The notes under the pieces: model-generated
Seen by the model: the letters and a program-made list of their open reading frames with translations, nothing else
The model's database searches: none
What the model was told of the DNA's origin: nothing
DNA from: JADJPO01 sp046330955
GTDB lineage: Bacteria > Actinomycetota > Actinomycetes > Actinomycetales > Kineosporiaceae
DNA length: 64,000 bases
NCBI GenBank assembly: GCA_046330955.1
Contig: JAXLRT010000010.1
Coordinates: forward strand, 109,594 to 173,593
Direction: 5' to 3'
Translations under genes and position numbers: made by a program
Part shown: one piece after another, positions 49,195-56,921 of the stretch
How the letters are laid out: each line of letters starts with the position of its first letter
Numbering within the stretch: position 1 is the stretch's first letter

Positions 49195-50958
49195 TTGGGT
49201 GCAGAGCCGGATTCCGGCCGCCGCGCTCGACGCTCCCGCCGCGCCACCTCGACGCCCGCCCCGCACCCACGGTCCGTGGATCCCGCCTCGCGAGCCGGAC
49301 GTCGCCGCGCGCCGGCCGCCGAGGACGCCGGCTTCCCGGCCGAGACGATGCCCGTACTGCTGGCGCCCGAGGGCGTCGTGGTCGCTCACCGGCCGACGTC
49401 CCCTCACCGGCTCGCGACGACCCGGTTGGAGGCGGGCGCGACCGGGGTCATCGACTTCCGATCCCCCGCCGGTGCGCCGAACACCGCCGCCGCCGGAGTG
49501 CCGGGCTCTCACCTGCCCGGCCGCGCGCTTCCCGGCAATCCCCTGCCCGTCAACCCCCTGCCCGTCAACCCTCTGCCCGGCACTTCTCTGCCCAGCCGTC
49601 GTGCGGCTCGGCAGGCCGGCGCCACGCAGCACGTCGGTGAACTCGATCTCGATGCCCCCGCCACCCGCGCCGGGCGTCGCGCCCAGCGGGACACCCGCGC
49701 CGCCGGCCGGCGCACCCGCCGAATGCGCCTGGCTGCCGCGGCCACGGTCGGGGTGCTCACCGTCTCGGGCGCCCTGGCGGTGGCGCTCATCCAGCGCAGG
49801 CCCGATCGTGATCTGCAGACCGCCCTGGCCATCTCGCCTCAGGCCAGCGCGTCGACGTCCGTTCCGCCGCTGAGCCTGATCGGCGGTTCGACCCCCAGTG
49901 TCTCGACCACCGTCCCCGGCAAGCCCTCACCCACGACCTCGCCCGGGGCCACCAAGGGTGGCAAGGCCGCCCCGAAGACGACCGGCACCAAGACCGCGAC
50001 CCGCAGCGCCGGGCGGTCGGGCGTCGTCCTCGACGGACGCCGCATGGGCGGCTGGTATGCGGGCGCCGGTGGCGTCGGGGTGGCCGACGGCAGCTTCGCC
50101 TCCTGGCTGGGCCGGCCGCTCGGCATCGTGGGCACCTGGGCCGACGGCTCCGACGAGGAGCAGCGCACGGTGTCGGGCCTGACCGCCAACTACTCCGACT
50201 GGAAGGGCGCCATCGACATCGCGGTGGGCGGCACCGTGCTCGGCAGCGGCGAGGACTACTCCGCCGCGGCCAACGGTGCCTACGACGCGCGCTGGCGCCA
50301 GGCCGCCCAGACCATCGCGTCGGTGCGCAAGGGCGCCAGTGGCCCGACCTTCCTGCGGCCGTTCCACGAGTTCAACGGAACCTGGTTCCCGGAGTGGTCG
50401 ATCAACTCCGGCAACGTCGGTGACTTCAAGCAGGCCTTCCGGCGGTACGCGGGCATCCTGCGTGAGGCGCTGCCCGAGGCCTACATCGTCTGGTGCCCGA
50501 ACTCGGGCGACCACTCCGGCGTCCCGGTCGACAGCTACTACCCCGGGGACGACGTGGTCGACGTGATCGCGCCCGACTACTACCACGACGGCTACAGCGA
50601 GGACCCGAGTTCCACCAGCTGGCGCGGCGGGAGCCCGCTGGGGGTCGAGGCCTGGCGGCAGTACGCGGCCAAGCACGGCAAGCCGATGGGGCTGCCCGAG
50701 TGGGGACTGAAGCCGGACGGCGGCGGCGACGCCCCAGAGTGGATCAAGGCCGTCCACTCCTGGTCCAGCCAGCACGCCAACACGGCAACCTGGCAGATCG
50801 GCGCGAAGATCCCCTCCGCGGCCGCCGGCAAGGTGCTGTACACGTCGTACTTCAACGTCGTGTTCGGCGGCGACCCGGCCTACACGATCCACGGTTACGG
50901 GGCCAACCCGAACTCCGAGGGCGTCTATCAGGGCCTGCACTGGGGCAACAACTCCTGA
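49195..50958 (+). CDS. Membrane-anchored GH26-like glycoside hydrolase (beta-mannanase-like)
   Basis: 587 residues from TTG 49195 (GAGGTGA 8 nt upstream; start uncertain). The cytoplasmic or low-complexity head has a small repeat (NPLPVNPLPVNPLPG); one helix at about 182-202 (LAAAATVGVLTVSGALAVAL) anchors an outside catalytic domain. GH26 signatures: FLRPFHEFNGTWFPEWS (acid/base Glu), LPEAYIVWCPNSGDH, VIAPDYYHDGY and KPMGLPEWGLK (nucleophile Glu). It probably hydrolyses beta-mannan or a related glucan at the cell surface. Terminator-like hairpin follows. Confidence 0.8.
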   Translation: MGAEPDSGRRARRSRRATSTPAPHPRSVDPASRAGRRRAPAAEDAGFPAETMPVLLAPEGVVVAHRPTSPHRLATTRLEAGATGVIDFRSPAGAPNTAAAGVPGSHLPGRALPGNPLPVNPLPVNPLPGTSLPSRRAARQAGATQHVGELDLDAPATRAGRRAQRDTRAAGRRTRRMRLAAAATVGVLTVSGALAVALIQRRPDRDLQTALAISPQASASTSVPPLSLIGGSTPSVSTTVPGKPSPTTSPGATKGGKAAPKTTGTKTATRSAGRSGVVLDGRRMGGWYAGAGGVGVADGSFASWLGRPLGIVGTWADGSDEEQRTVSGLTANYSDWKGAIDIAVGGTVLGSGEDYSAAANGAYDARWRQAAQTIASVRKGASGPTFLRPFHEFNGTWFPEWSINSGNVGDFKQAFRRYAGILREALPEAYIVWCPNSGDHSGVPVDSYYPGDDVVDVIAPDYYHDGYSEDPSSTSWRGGSPLGVEAWRQYAAKHGKPMGLPEWGLKPDGGGDAPEWIKAVHSWSSQHANTATWQIGAKIPSAAAGKVLYTSYFNVVFGGDPAYTIHGYGANPNSEGVYQGLHWGNNS

Positions 50959-50968
50959 TCACGACGGG

Positions 50969-50996
50969 AGCCCGATGAGAGGTTTCTCATCGGGCT
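50969..50996. terminator. Hairpin with ATGAGA/TCTCAT arms: terminator or operator
   Basis: AGCCCGATGAGA / TCTCATCGGGCT, perfect 12-bp arms, 4-nt loop, 10 bp after the GH26 stop and 40 bp before the exported-protein gene. It shares ATGAGAG with the palindrome at 53894-53917, so it could also be a response-regulator site. Confidence 0.6.
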
Positions 50997-51035
50997 GTCA
51001 CGATCGCGGTCGGATCGCTCGTCGAGGATGGTGTG

Positions 51036-51620
51036 ATGCGTTGGTGGCAGGTCGGCGTCGCGGGCGCCGCGATGCTCGGAGCGGGGGTGCTGTTCGGTCC
51101 GATCGCCTGGGCCACGGTGATCACCCCGCGACCTGACGGCCGCATCGTCAGCCCCGCCCTGGTGATCCGCGCCGATGGATCGGTGGTCGCCGCCGATGCT
51201 CCGGCGACGCCGGGCACCCCGGGGCCGGCCACCTCGAACGCCGGCGGGCGCAGCGATCAACCAGCCCCGATCGCTGACCCCGGCCACGACCAGGGTGCGG
51301 CCACCGCGCCGTCCGCGGGCGCGCCGTCCGCGACCGTCGGGGACGCCACGGGCATCGCGCCGTCGACTCCGTCGTCCATTCTCACCGGGGTGCCGAGCAC
51401 CTCCGATGCCCGCCCGACGGCGCCCCCCACCACCGCGGCCGGCGCGCGACCGACCGGGGGCGGCGCCACCTACCCGACCACCGGGCCCACGACCAACCCG
51501 GCGCCGCAGACCGTTCAACCCACCCGCGTCCAGACCGTGACCTCGACGTCATCGCACGACGACGACGAGCGAACCACGAGCTCGCGCCCCTCCCGCACTG
51601 CGGACAAGGATGACGACTGA
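51036..51620 (+). CDS. Small exported Ser/Thr/Pro-rich protein, coupled to the histidine kinase
   Basis: 194 residues. MRWWQVGVAGAAMLGAGVLF and GPIAWA form a signal peptide or anchor. A short conserved-looking patch (VITPRPDGRIVSPALVIRADGSVV) is followed by 130 residues of Ala/Pro/Thr/Ser and a charged Asp/Arg tail. No family is recognised. Start GAGGA 8 nt upstream of ATG 51036; GTG 51033 is equally possible. Its stop overlaps the kinase start by 11 bp, so it may be an accessory sensor or lid of the kinase. Confidence 0.6.
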   Translation: MRWWQVGVAGAAMLGAGVLFGPIAWATVITPRPDGRIVSPALVIRADGSVVAADAPATPGTPGPATSNAGGRSDQPAPIADPGHDQGAATAPSAGAPSATVGDATGIAPSTPSSILTGVPSTSDARPTAPPTTAAGARPTGGGATYPTTGPTTNPAPQTVQPTRVQTVTSTSSHDDDERTTSSRPSRTADKDDD

Positions 51621-53106
51621 GCGTCGGCTGACGATCGGTGTCCGTGCTCGCATCCTGGCCACGGTCCTGCTGCTCGCCGCCCTGGGCATGGCCTTCGCCG
51701 GCTCGGCCTTCACGGTGTTCGAGCGTCGCCAGCTGATCGATCACCTGGACTCGGTGCTGCTGGCCGACGTGGGTCAGTTCCACCAAGAGGTGGGCCAGCT
51801 GCCCGGCCAGACGATGTCCGAACTGCTGCCGACCGTGATGGGCCGGCACGTGCCGGTCGATGGTGAGGTGGTCGGTGGTTTCCTCGACGGGCAGCTCGCC
51901 TTCGTCACCGCGGACCCCCCGTTCCGGCTCCTGGACGAACCCGGACTGCTCGCCCAGGTGGCCGCCCTGCCACCCACCGCCCCGACCCGAATCCGCCAGA
52001 TCGACTCGGTGACGCCCGGGCCGGTGCGCTACGTCGTGGTGCAGCTGCAACGCACCGGCAGCACGCAGGTCGGCTCGCTGGTGGTGGCCATCAGCCTGCG
52101 GCCCGCTCTCGACCGGCTGGCCACCAGCGCCACCCAGTTCGCCATCCTGGCCGGCATCGCCCTGGTGATCATCGGGGCCGGTGGCTGGCTGGTGGCCGGT
52201 CGGTTGCTCCGGCCGTTGCGGGTGTTGCGCGAGGCGGCCCAGGCGATCTCACCGGACGACCTGCACTCGCGCATCCCGGTGACCGGCCGGGACGACGTCA
52301 CCCAGTTGACGCGCACCGTGAACGCGATGCTCGATCGGCTCGCCGGCGCCTTCGACACCCAGCAACGCTTCCTGGACGACGCCGGGCACGAGCTGCGCAC
52401 CCCGATCACCATCGTGCAGGGTCACCTCGAGGTGCTCGATGCCGCCGACCCGGCCGAGGTCGAGGCCACCCGTGACCTGGTGATGGACGAGCTCGACCGG
52501 ATGGGCCGGCTGGTCAACGACCTGATCGTGCTGGCGCAGACCGGCCGACCGGACTTCGTCCGGTTCGAGAGCGTCGACCTCGATCGCCTGCTGCGGGACG
52601 TGTTCGACAAGGCCCAGGGTCTGGCGGACCGGCACTGGGTGCTCGACTCGACGATCTACGCGATCGTGGTCGCCGACGCCCATCGCCTCACCCAGGCGAT
52701 GCTGCAGCTGACCGACAATGCGGTGCGCCACACCCAGCCGGACGACGTGGTGGCCGTCGGCGGCGTCCTCTCGCGCGGGCAGGTACACCTGTGGGTCCGC
52801 GACAGCGGCCCCGGGGTGGCGCCCGAGGACGCCAAACGGATCTTCACCCGGTTCGGGCGCGCCGGGGTGTCGCGCGGCGAGACCCACAGTTCGGGGCTCG
52901 GCCTGTCGATCGTCTCCAGCATCGCGGCGGCCCACGGTGGCACCGTCGAACTGAGCCAGCCGACCGAGACCCCGCCCGGGCGACAACCGGGGGCCCGGTT
53001 CACCCTGATCATGCCGCTGACCGTCGTCGCCCGGACGCAGCCGCCGTCGCCCTGGCCCGACCCGCTCAACGGCCCCCCGACGTCCAGCGTGAGGTTGAGA
53101 TCGTGA
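51610..53106 (+). CDS. Sensor histidine kinase (HAMP, HisKA, HATPase)
   Basis: 498 residues. Helix 1 is at about 12-36 (ILATVLLLAALGMAFAGSAF) and helix 2 at about 170-190 (FAILAGIALVIIGAGGWLVAG), with an extracellular sensor of 130 residues between. HAMP follows, then the phosphorylated His260 in LDDAGHELRTPITIVQGHLE. The ATPase has DNAVRH, DSGPGVAPEDAKRIFTRFGR and GLGLSIVSSIAAAHGG. It is an OmpR-partner type kinase. The response regulator follows 70 bp later with no gene between. The signal is unknown; the redox genes beyond suggest an envelope redox or metal cue. Confidence 0.92.
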   Translation: MTTERRLTIGVRARILATVLLLAALGMAFAGSAFTVFERRQLIDHLDSVLLADVGQFHQEVGQLPGQTMSELLPTVMGRHVPVDGEVVGGFLDGQLAFVTADPPFRLLDEPGLLAQVAALPPTAPTRIRQIDSVTPGPVRYVVVQLQRTGSTQVGSLVVAISLRPALDRLATSATQFAILAGIALVIIGAGGWLVAGRLLRPLRVLREAAQAISPDDLHSRIPVTGRDDVTQLTRTVNAMLDRLAGAFDTQQRFLDDAGHELRTPITIVQGHLEVLDAADPAEVEATRDLVMDELDRMGRLVNDLIVLAQTGRPDFVRFESVDLDRLLRDVFDKAQGLADRHWVLDSTIYAIVVADAHRLTQAMLQLTDNAVRHTQPDDVVAVGGVLSRGQVHLWVRDSGPGVAPEDAKRIFTRFGRAGVSRGETHSSGLGLSIVSSIAAAHGGTVELSQPTETPPGRQPGARFTLIMPLTVVARTQPPSPWPDPLNGPPTSSVRLRS

Positions 53107-53176
53107 CTCCCGAGACCGGACCAGCAACCGGAACCCCGACCGGAACCCCGACGGGAATCCCGAAGAGAGGGCTGTC

Positions 53177-53854
53177 ATGAGCCGCATCCTGGTCGCCGAG
53201 GACGAGGCCCGGATCGCCTCGTTCATCGACAAGGGCCTGCGTGCCAGCGGCTACTCGGTCACGGTCGTCGGTGACGGGCAGGCCGCCTACGACGAGGCCG
53301 CCAGCGGAGATCACGACCTGCTGGTGCTGGACATCGGCCTGCCGCTGCTGGACGGCTTCGCGGTGCTGGGCAAGTTGCGCCGCGGGGGCAGCCCCCTGCC
53401 GGTGATCATCCTCACCGCCCGTACCGGCGTGCACGACACGGTCGCCGGCCTCGAGAGCGGCGCCGACGACTACATGCCCAAGCCGTTCCGGTTCGAGGAG
53501 CTGCTGGCCCGGATCCGGCTCCGGTTGCGCTCGGAGGGCCGCGCCCCCGAGCCGTCGGTGCTGCGCTACGGCGATCTGGCGCTCGATGCCAGCTCGCGGC
53601 GGGTGCTGGCGGCGGGGCGGCAGGTCGACCTGTCGGCCCGCGAGTACTCCCTGCTCGAGACCCTGATGCGCCACCCGGGCCAGGTGCTCAGCCGGGAGCA
53701 ACTGCTCAGCCAGGTGTGGGGGTACGACTTCGATCCTGGCTCGAACGTGGTCGACGTCTACATCCGCTACCTGCGCCGCAAGGTGGGCGCCGAACGGATC
53801 GAGACCCTGCGCGGCGCGGGGTACCGGCTGCGGGACGTGACGCCGCCGTCCTGA
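53177..53854 (+). CDS. OmpR-family response regulator
   Basis: 225 residues. The receiver domain has Glu/Asp pocket residues in VAEDEARIAS, the phosphorylated Asp52 in LLVLDIGLPLLDGF, and Lys102 in YMPKPFRFEELLARIR. The winged-helix C-terminal domain has LSAREYSLLETLMRHPGQVL and NVVDVYIRYLRRKVG. ATG after AGAGAGGGCTGTC. It should read the kinase's signal and control the neighbouring genes; the palindrome 40 bp downstream is a candidate site. Confidence 0.94.
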   Translation: MSRILVAEDEARIASFIDKGLRASGYSVTVVGDGQAAYDEAASGDHDLLVLDIGLPLLDGFAVLGKLRRGGSPLPVIILTARTGVHDTVAGLESGADDYMPKPFRFEELLARIRLRLRSEGRAPEPSVLRYGDLALDASSRRVLAAGRQVDLSAREYSLLETLMRHPGQVLSREQLLSQVWGYDFDPGSNVVDVYIRYLRRKVGAERIETLRGAGYRLRDVTPPS

Positions 53855-53893
53855 ACCATCCCGCCGTCCTGAACCACCCGCCGTCCTGATCGA

Positions 53894-53917
53894 CACCATG
53901 AGAGCCCTCTCATGGTG
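53894..53917. promoter_or_regulatory. Palindrome, possible response-regulator operator
   Basis: CACCATGAGAG / CTCTCATGGTG, perfect 11-bp arms with a 2-nt spacer, 43 bp before the next gene. The tiny spacer favours a dimer-binding site over a terminator. ATGAGAG recurs at 50975-50981. Confidence 0.55.
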
Positions 53918-53959
53918 CTCTCCCCGGATTCCTCATCCCCGGCCGATGGGGTCTGGGGT

Positions 53960-54544
53960 ATGTCGATGAATCACTCACGTCGGGTCGGTGCAACCGCCGC
54001 CGCGACCGCCGTACTCCTGGGCGGTGCAGGCGTAGCACTCGGCCTGAGCTCAGGAACGGCTTCCGCCTCATCCGCCTCGCCGGTTTCGCAGTCACTCGGT
54101 GGGTCTGCGCAGACCGCTCGACACCACCACAGCCCAGGGGTGCGGGCCGCGCTCGCCCAGCTGGCCGCCGAGAACGCCAAGCTGGCGGCCGAGGCCGAGC
54201 TGCTGAAGCAGGAGATCGCGTTGGCCCGGGCCGAGGGTGTGGGGGGTCTGCCGACCACCTCACCGAGCCCGACGCCGACGGCGTCCACGTCACCCTCCGA
54301 CGACTCCGGGCACGGCCGTCGCGGCTCCCCGGACGACGGCGGCTGGTGGTGGGACGACGCGTCCGGCGGCGGATCCGCACCGGCACCCGCCCCGACCTCG
54401 CAGGCGCCCACCACCGCGCCGTCCTCGCACGTCACCACCGGGGCCAGCGGCGCCACCGGCGGCTCGCCCAGCGGGTCGACCACCGCCCAGCCCACCAGGA
54501 CCGGCAACAATGACCACGAGAAGGAGTCCGGCAACGATGACTGA
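53960..54544 (+). CDS. Exported coiled-coil, Ser/Thr/Gly-rich protein
   Basis: 194 residues. Signal peptide: MSMNHSRRVGATAAATAVLL then GGAGVALGLSSGTASASSAS. A short heptad-like coil (VRAALAQLAAENAKLAAEAE) is followed by 120 residues of Ser/Thr/Gly/Pro with WWWDD. SGAT and TGAS occur within TTGASGATGGS; SGAT recalls the ApbE flavin-attachment motif, though no FMN-binding fold is seen. ATG 53960 gives a good signal peptide; an upstream GTG would sit in the palindrome. Stop overlaps the next gene start by 8 bp. No family recognised. Confidence 0.65.
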   Translation: MSMNHSRRVGATAAATAVLLGGAGVALGLSSGTASASSASPVSQSLGGSAQTARHHHSPGVRAALAQLAAENAKLAAEAELLKQEIALARAEGVGGLPTTSPSPTPTASTSPSDDSGHGRRGSPDDGGWWWDDASGGGSAPAPAPTSQAPTTAPSSHVTTGASGATGGSPSGSTTAQPTRTGNNDHEKESGNDD

Positions 54545-55028
54545 CACCACCACCCCCGAGGTCGGCCGCCACTCGCGCTGGTCGGCCGCGGCGCTGCTGG
54601 CGCCGGCATCCGCTGCCGTCTTCGCGGGCACCATGGGTTGGACCTCCGACCACAAGCCCGTCGTGCCGGCCGCGGCCACCACCACGCTGACCCAGGCCAA
54701 GGTCCAGACCGAGCACAAGGGCTCGGATTCGGCTCGGGACGCCGACCTCGAGCGTCAGGTCAAGGCACAGATCGCTCAGGTCCGGACGATGCGCCGGCAG
54801 GTCGCCAAGCTGCGCAAGGACGTCGCGGCGTTGCGGGGCAAGGCGCCCGGCACCGGCACCACCACCCCGCCCACGACCCCGCCGAGCGGTGGCGGGACCA
54901 CTCCGGCTCCGGCACCGACCACCACCAAGCCGGCTCCGGCACCGACCACCACCAAGCCGGCCCCGGCGCCGACCACCACCAAACCCGCCCCGGCGCCGAC
55001 CACCACCGCCAGCACCGGTGGGTCGTGA
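54537..55028 (+). CDS. Exported coiled-coil protein with TTTKPAPAP repeats
   Basis: 163 residues. After a short cytoplasmic leader there is one hydrophobic stretch (WSAAALLAPASAAVFAGTMGW), a heptad coil (ADLERQVKAQIAQVRTMRRQ, VAKLRKDVAALRG) and four copies of TTTKPAPAP. It resembles the preceding protein in plan (anchor, coil, wall-spanning Pro/Thr stretch). Its GTGA overlaps the apbE start. Likely a structural or adaptor part of the chain. No family recognised. Confidence 0.65.
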   Translation: MTDTTTPEVGRHSRWSAAALLAPASAAVFAGTMGWTSDHKPVVPAAATTTLTQAKVQTEHKGSDSARDADLERQVKAQIAQVRTMRRQVAKLRKDVAALRGKAPGTGTTTPPTTPPSGGGTTPAPAPTTTKPAPAPTTTKPAPAPTTTKPAPAPTTTASTGGS

Positions 55029-56086
55029 CGGATCTGGCGATGAGCCCTGGTACCCCGGTGACCAGCCCCTCTGCGGAGGGGCTGGTCACCACCGTCCGCC
55101 GGTTCCGGGCCATGAACACCGATGTCACCCTGCAGGTGGTCGGGCCCGGGCCGCGGGCGGCGACACTCCTGGACGACGCCGAGCAGGTGTTCGTGCGCGT
55201 CGAGCGCAGCTGCACCCGGTTCGACCCGACCAGTGCGCTGATGCAGGCCAACGCCGCCGGTGAGCAGTGGTGCGAGGTGCCGCAGGAGTGTTACCTGGCG
55301 ATCGCCGAGGCGGCCGGTGCTCACCTCGAGACCGAGGGGTTGTTCGACCCTCGGGTGCTGACCTCGCTGGTGGCGATGGGCTACGACCGCACGCTGCCGT
55401 TCGCCGAGGGCCCGGTGCGGCTGTCGGCCGGCCGGACCCCGGACGGCATCCCCTCGGTGGTGCCGCTGACCTCGACGCCCTCGGCAGGGGCGGGGACGCC
55501 ATCGGCGATGGGTCCGGCCACCTGGGCGCCGGGTCTGGACCGCCACCTGCGAGCGGTCCGGGTCGGGCCTCGCCCGATCGACCTCGGCGGCATCGGCAAG
55601 GGGTTGGCGGTCCGGTGGGCCGCACACCTGCTGGTCGAGGCCGGGCAGGGCTACCTGGTCGAGGCGGGCGGTGACTGCGCCCTGGGTGGGCCCGGGCCGG
55701 ACGCCGGACCGTGGCGGGTCGGGGTCGAGGACCCGCTCGGGGGTGACGACCCGGTCGCCGTCCTCGAGATCACCGACATCGGGTGCGCCACCTCCTCACT
55801 GCGCAAGCGCACCTGGCAGATCGAGGGCCGCCAGGTGCACCACCTGGTCGACCCCCGCACCGGCATCAGTGCCGATACCGGGCTGCGTTCGGTCACCGTG
55901 CTCGACTCCGACACCGCCCGGGCCGAGGTCTGGAGCAAGGCCCTGCTGATCGCCGGGCGCCATCGCATCGCCGAGCTCGCCGAGTCGAAGGTCCTGCCCG
56001 CGTTGTGGGTCGACGAGACCGGCCGGCTCGAGGCGAGCGAGGCCATCCGCGACGACATCATCTGGAGTGCCTCCCATGTCCATTGA
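55025..56086 (+). CDS. apbE: FAD:protein FMN transferase (ApbE)
   Basis: 353 residues from GTG 55025, which overlaps the previous stop (GTGA); ATG 55040 is an alternative. ApbE moves FMN from FAD onto Thr of exported redox proteins. Family blocks: RRFRAMNTDVTLQVVG, VERSCTRFDPTSALMQANA, GLFDPRVLTSLVAMGYDR, PIDLGGIGKGLAVRWAAHLL, VEAGGDCALGGPGP and HHLVDPRTGISADTGLRSVT (substrate and FAD loops). No lipoprotein signal is seen, so the protein may act in the cytosol or lack a canonical one. A known FMN-binding substrate domain is not encoded next to it. Confidence 0.92.
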   Translation: MTDLAMSPGTPVTSPSAEGLVTTVRRFRAMNTDVTLQVVGPGPRAATLLDDAEQVFVRVERSCTRFDPTSALMQANAAGEQWCEVPQECYLAIAEAAGAHLETEGLFDPRVLTSLVAMGYDRTLPFAEGPVRLSAGRTPDGIPSVVPLTSTPSAGAGTPSAMGPATWAPGLDRHLRAVRVGPRPIDLGGIGKGLAVRWAAHLLVEAGQGYLVEAGGDCALGGPGPDAGPWRVGVEDPLGGDDPVAVLEITDIGCATSSLRKRTWQIEGRQVHHLVDPRTGISADTGLRSVTVLDSDTARAEVWSKALLIAGRHRIAELAESKVLPALWVDETGRLEASEAIRDDIIWSASHVH

Positions 56087-56921
56087 CGACCCGCGGCGGC
56101 TCGTGTCCCGTTCTCGGCGTGGCCATCCCGGACCTGCCACCCCACGCCAGGGCATGCCGCTCTACGCCGTCCCCGCTCCCCGCCCCACCCCCGCCGCCGA
56201 CGAACCCCAGCCCGACCACCGTCGCCGTGCCCCCCGATCGCTGCGCACGATCCTGCTGATCGCCGTCTCGACCGGGCTGTCCGGGTGGCTCGCCGGCAGC
56301 GCGGCCCGAGCCGTGGCCGGGGACAAGAACGCCCCCTGGATCCTGGGCCGGGCCTCCGGGATCTGCGCCTACCTGCTGCTGGTGGCGCTCGTGGCCTTCG
56401 GCCTGGTGCTGTCGCACCCGTGGCGCACCCGGTGGCGCCGCCCCGCGACCGTCGTCCGGATTCGGATCCACGTCAGCCTGGCCGTCTTCACGCTGGCCTT
56501 CCTGGTGCTGCACATCGTGGTGCTGGCCACCGACGAGTACGCCAAGGTCGGCTGGGCGGGGGCCCTGCTGCCGATGGCCTCGGACTACCGCCCGATGCCG
56601 GTGACCCTCGGGGTGATCGCGACCTACGCCGGCATCCTGGCCGGGGTCACCGCCTCGGCGGCCGGCCGGTGGGCGGGCCGGGTGTGGTGGCCGGTGCACA
56701 AGGTCTCGGCGCTGACCCTGGTGCTGGCCTGGTTGCACGGCGTCTTCACCGGCATCGACACCCGCTCGCTCGGTTGGCTGTACGCCGTGACCGCGCTCGC
56801 CCTGGTGCTGCTCGCGGCGTCCCGCTACATCGTGCGTACCCCGGCCGACCGCGTCATCGAGCTGCGTGCCGAGGCCGGCGCCCCGGCCCGGGCCGGGCAC
56901 GGCGGCAAGGACCTCGGGTGA
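56076..56921 (+). CDS. Ferric-reductase-like transmembrane heme protein
   Basis: 281 residues. Six hydrophobic helices with paired His heme ligands: RIHVSLAVFTLAFLVLHIVVL (two His in helix pair) and VHKVSALTLVLAWLHGVFTG (two His). This is the cytochrome b-like Ferric_reduct fold lacking the NAD/FAD domain. ATG 56076 overlaps the apbE end by 11 bp. It should shuttle electrons across the membrane; partner flavoprotein or ferredoxin must supply them. Confident on fold; donor and acceptor are inferred from neighbours. Confidence 0.85.
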   Translation: MSIDDPRRLVSRSRRGHPGPATPRQGMPLYAVPAPRPTPAADEPQPDHRRRAPRSLRTILLIAVSTGLSGWLAGSAARAVAGDKNAPWILGRASGICAYLLLVALVAFGLVLSHPWRTRWRRPATVVRIRIHVSLAVFTLAFLVLHIVVLATDEYAKVGWAGALLPMASDYRPMPVTLGVIATYAGILAGVTASAAGRWAGRVWWPVHKVSALTLVLAWLHGVFTGIDTRSLGWLYAVTALALVLLAASRYIVRTPADRVIELRAEAGAPARAGHGGKDLG

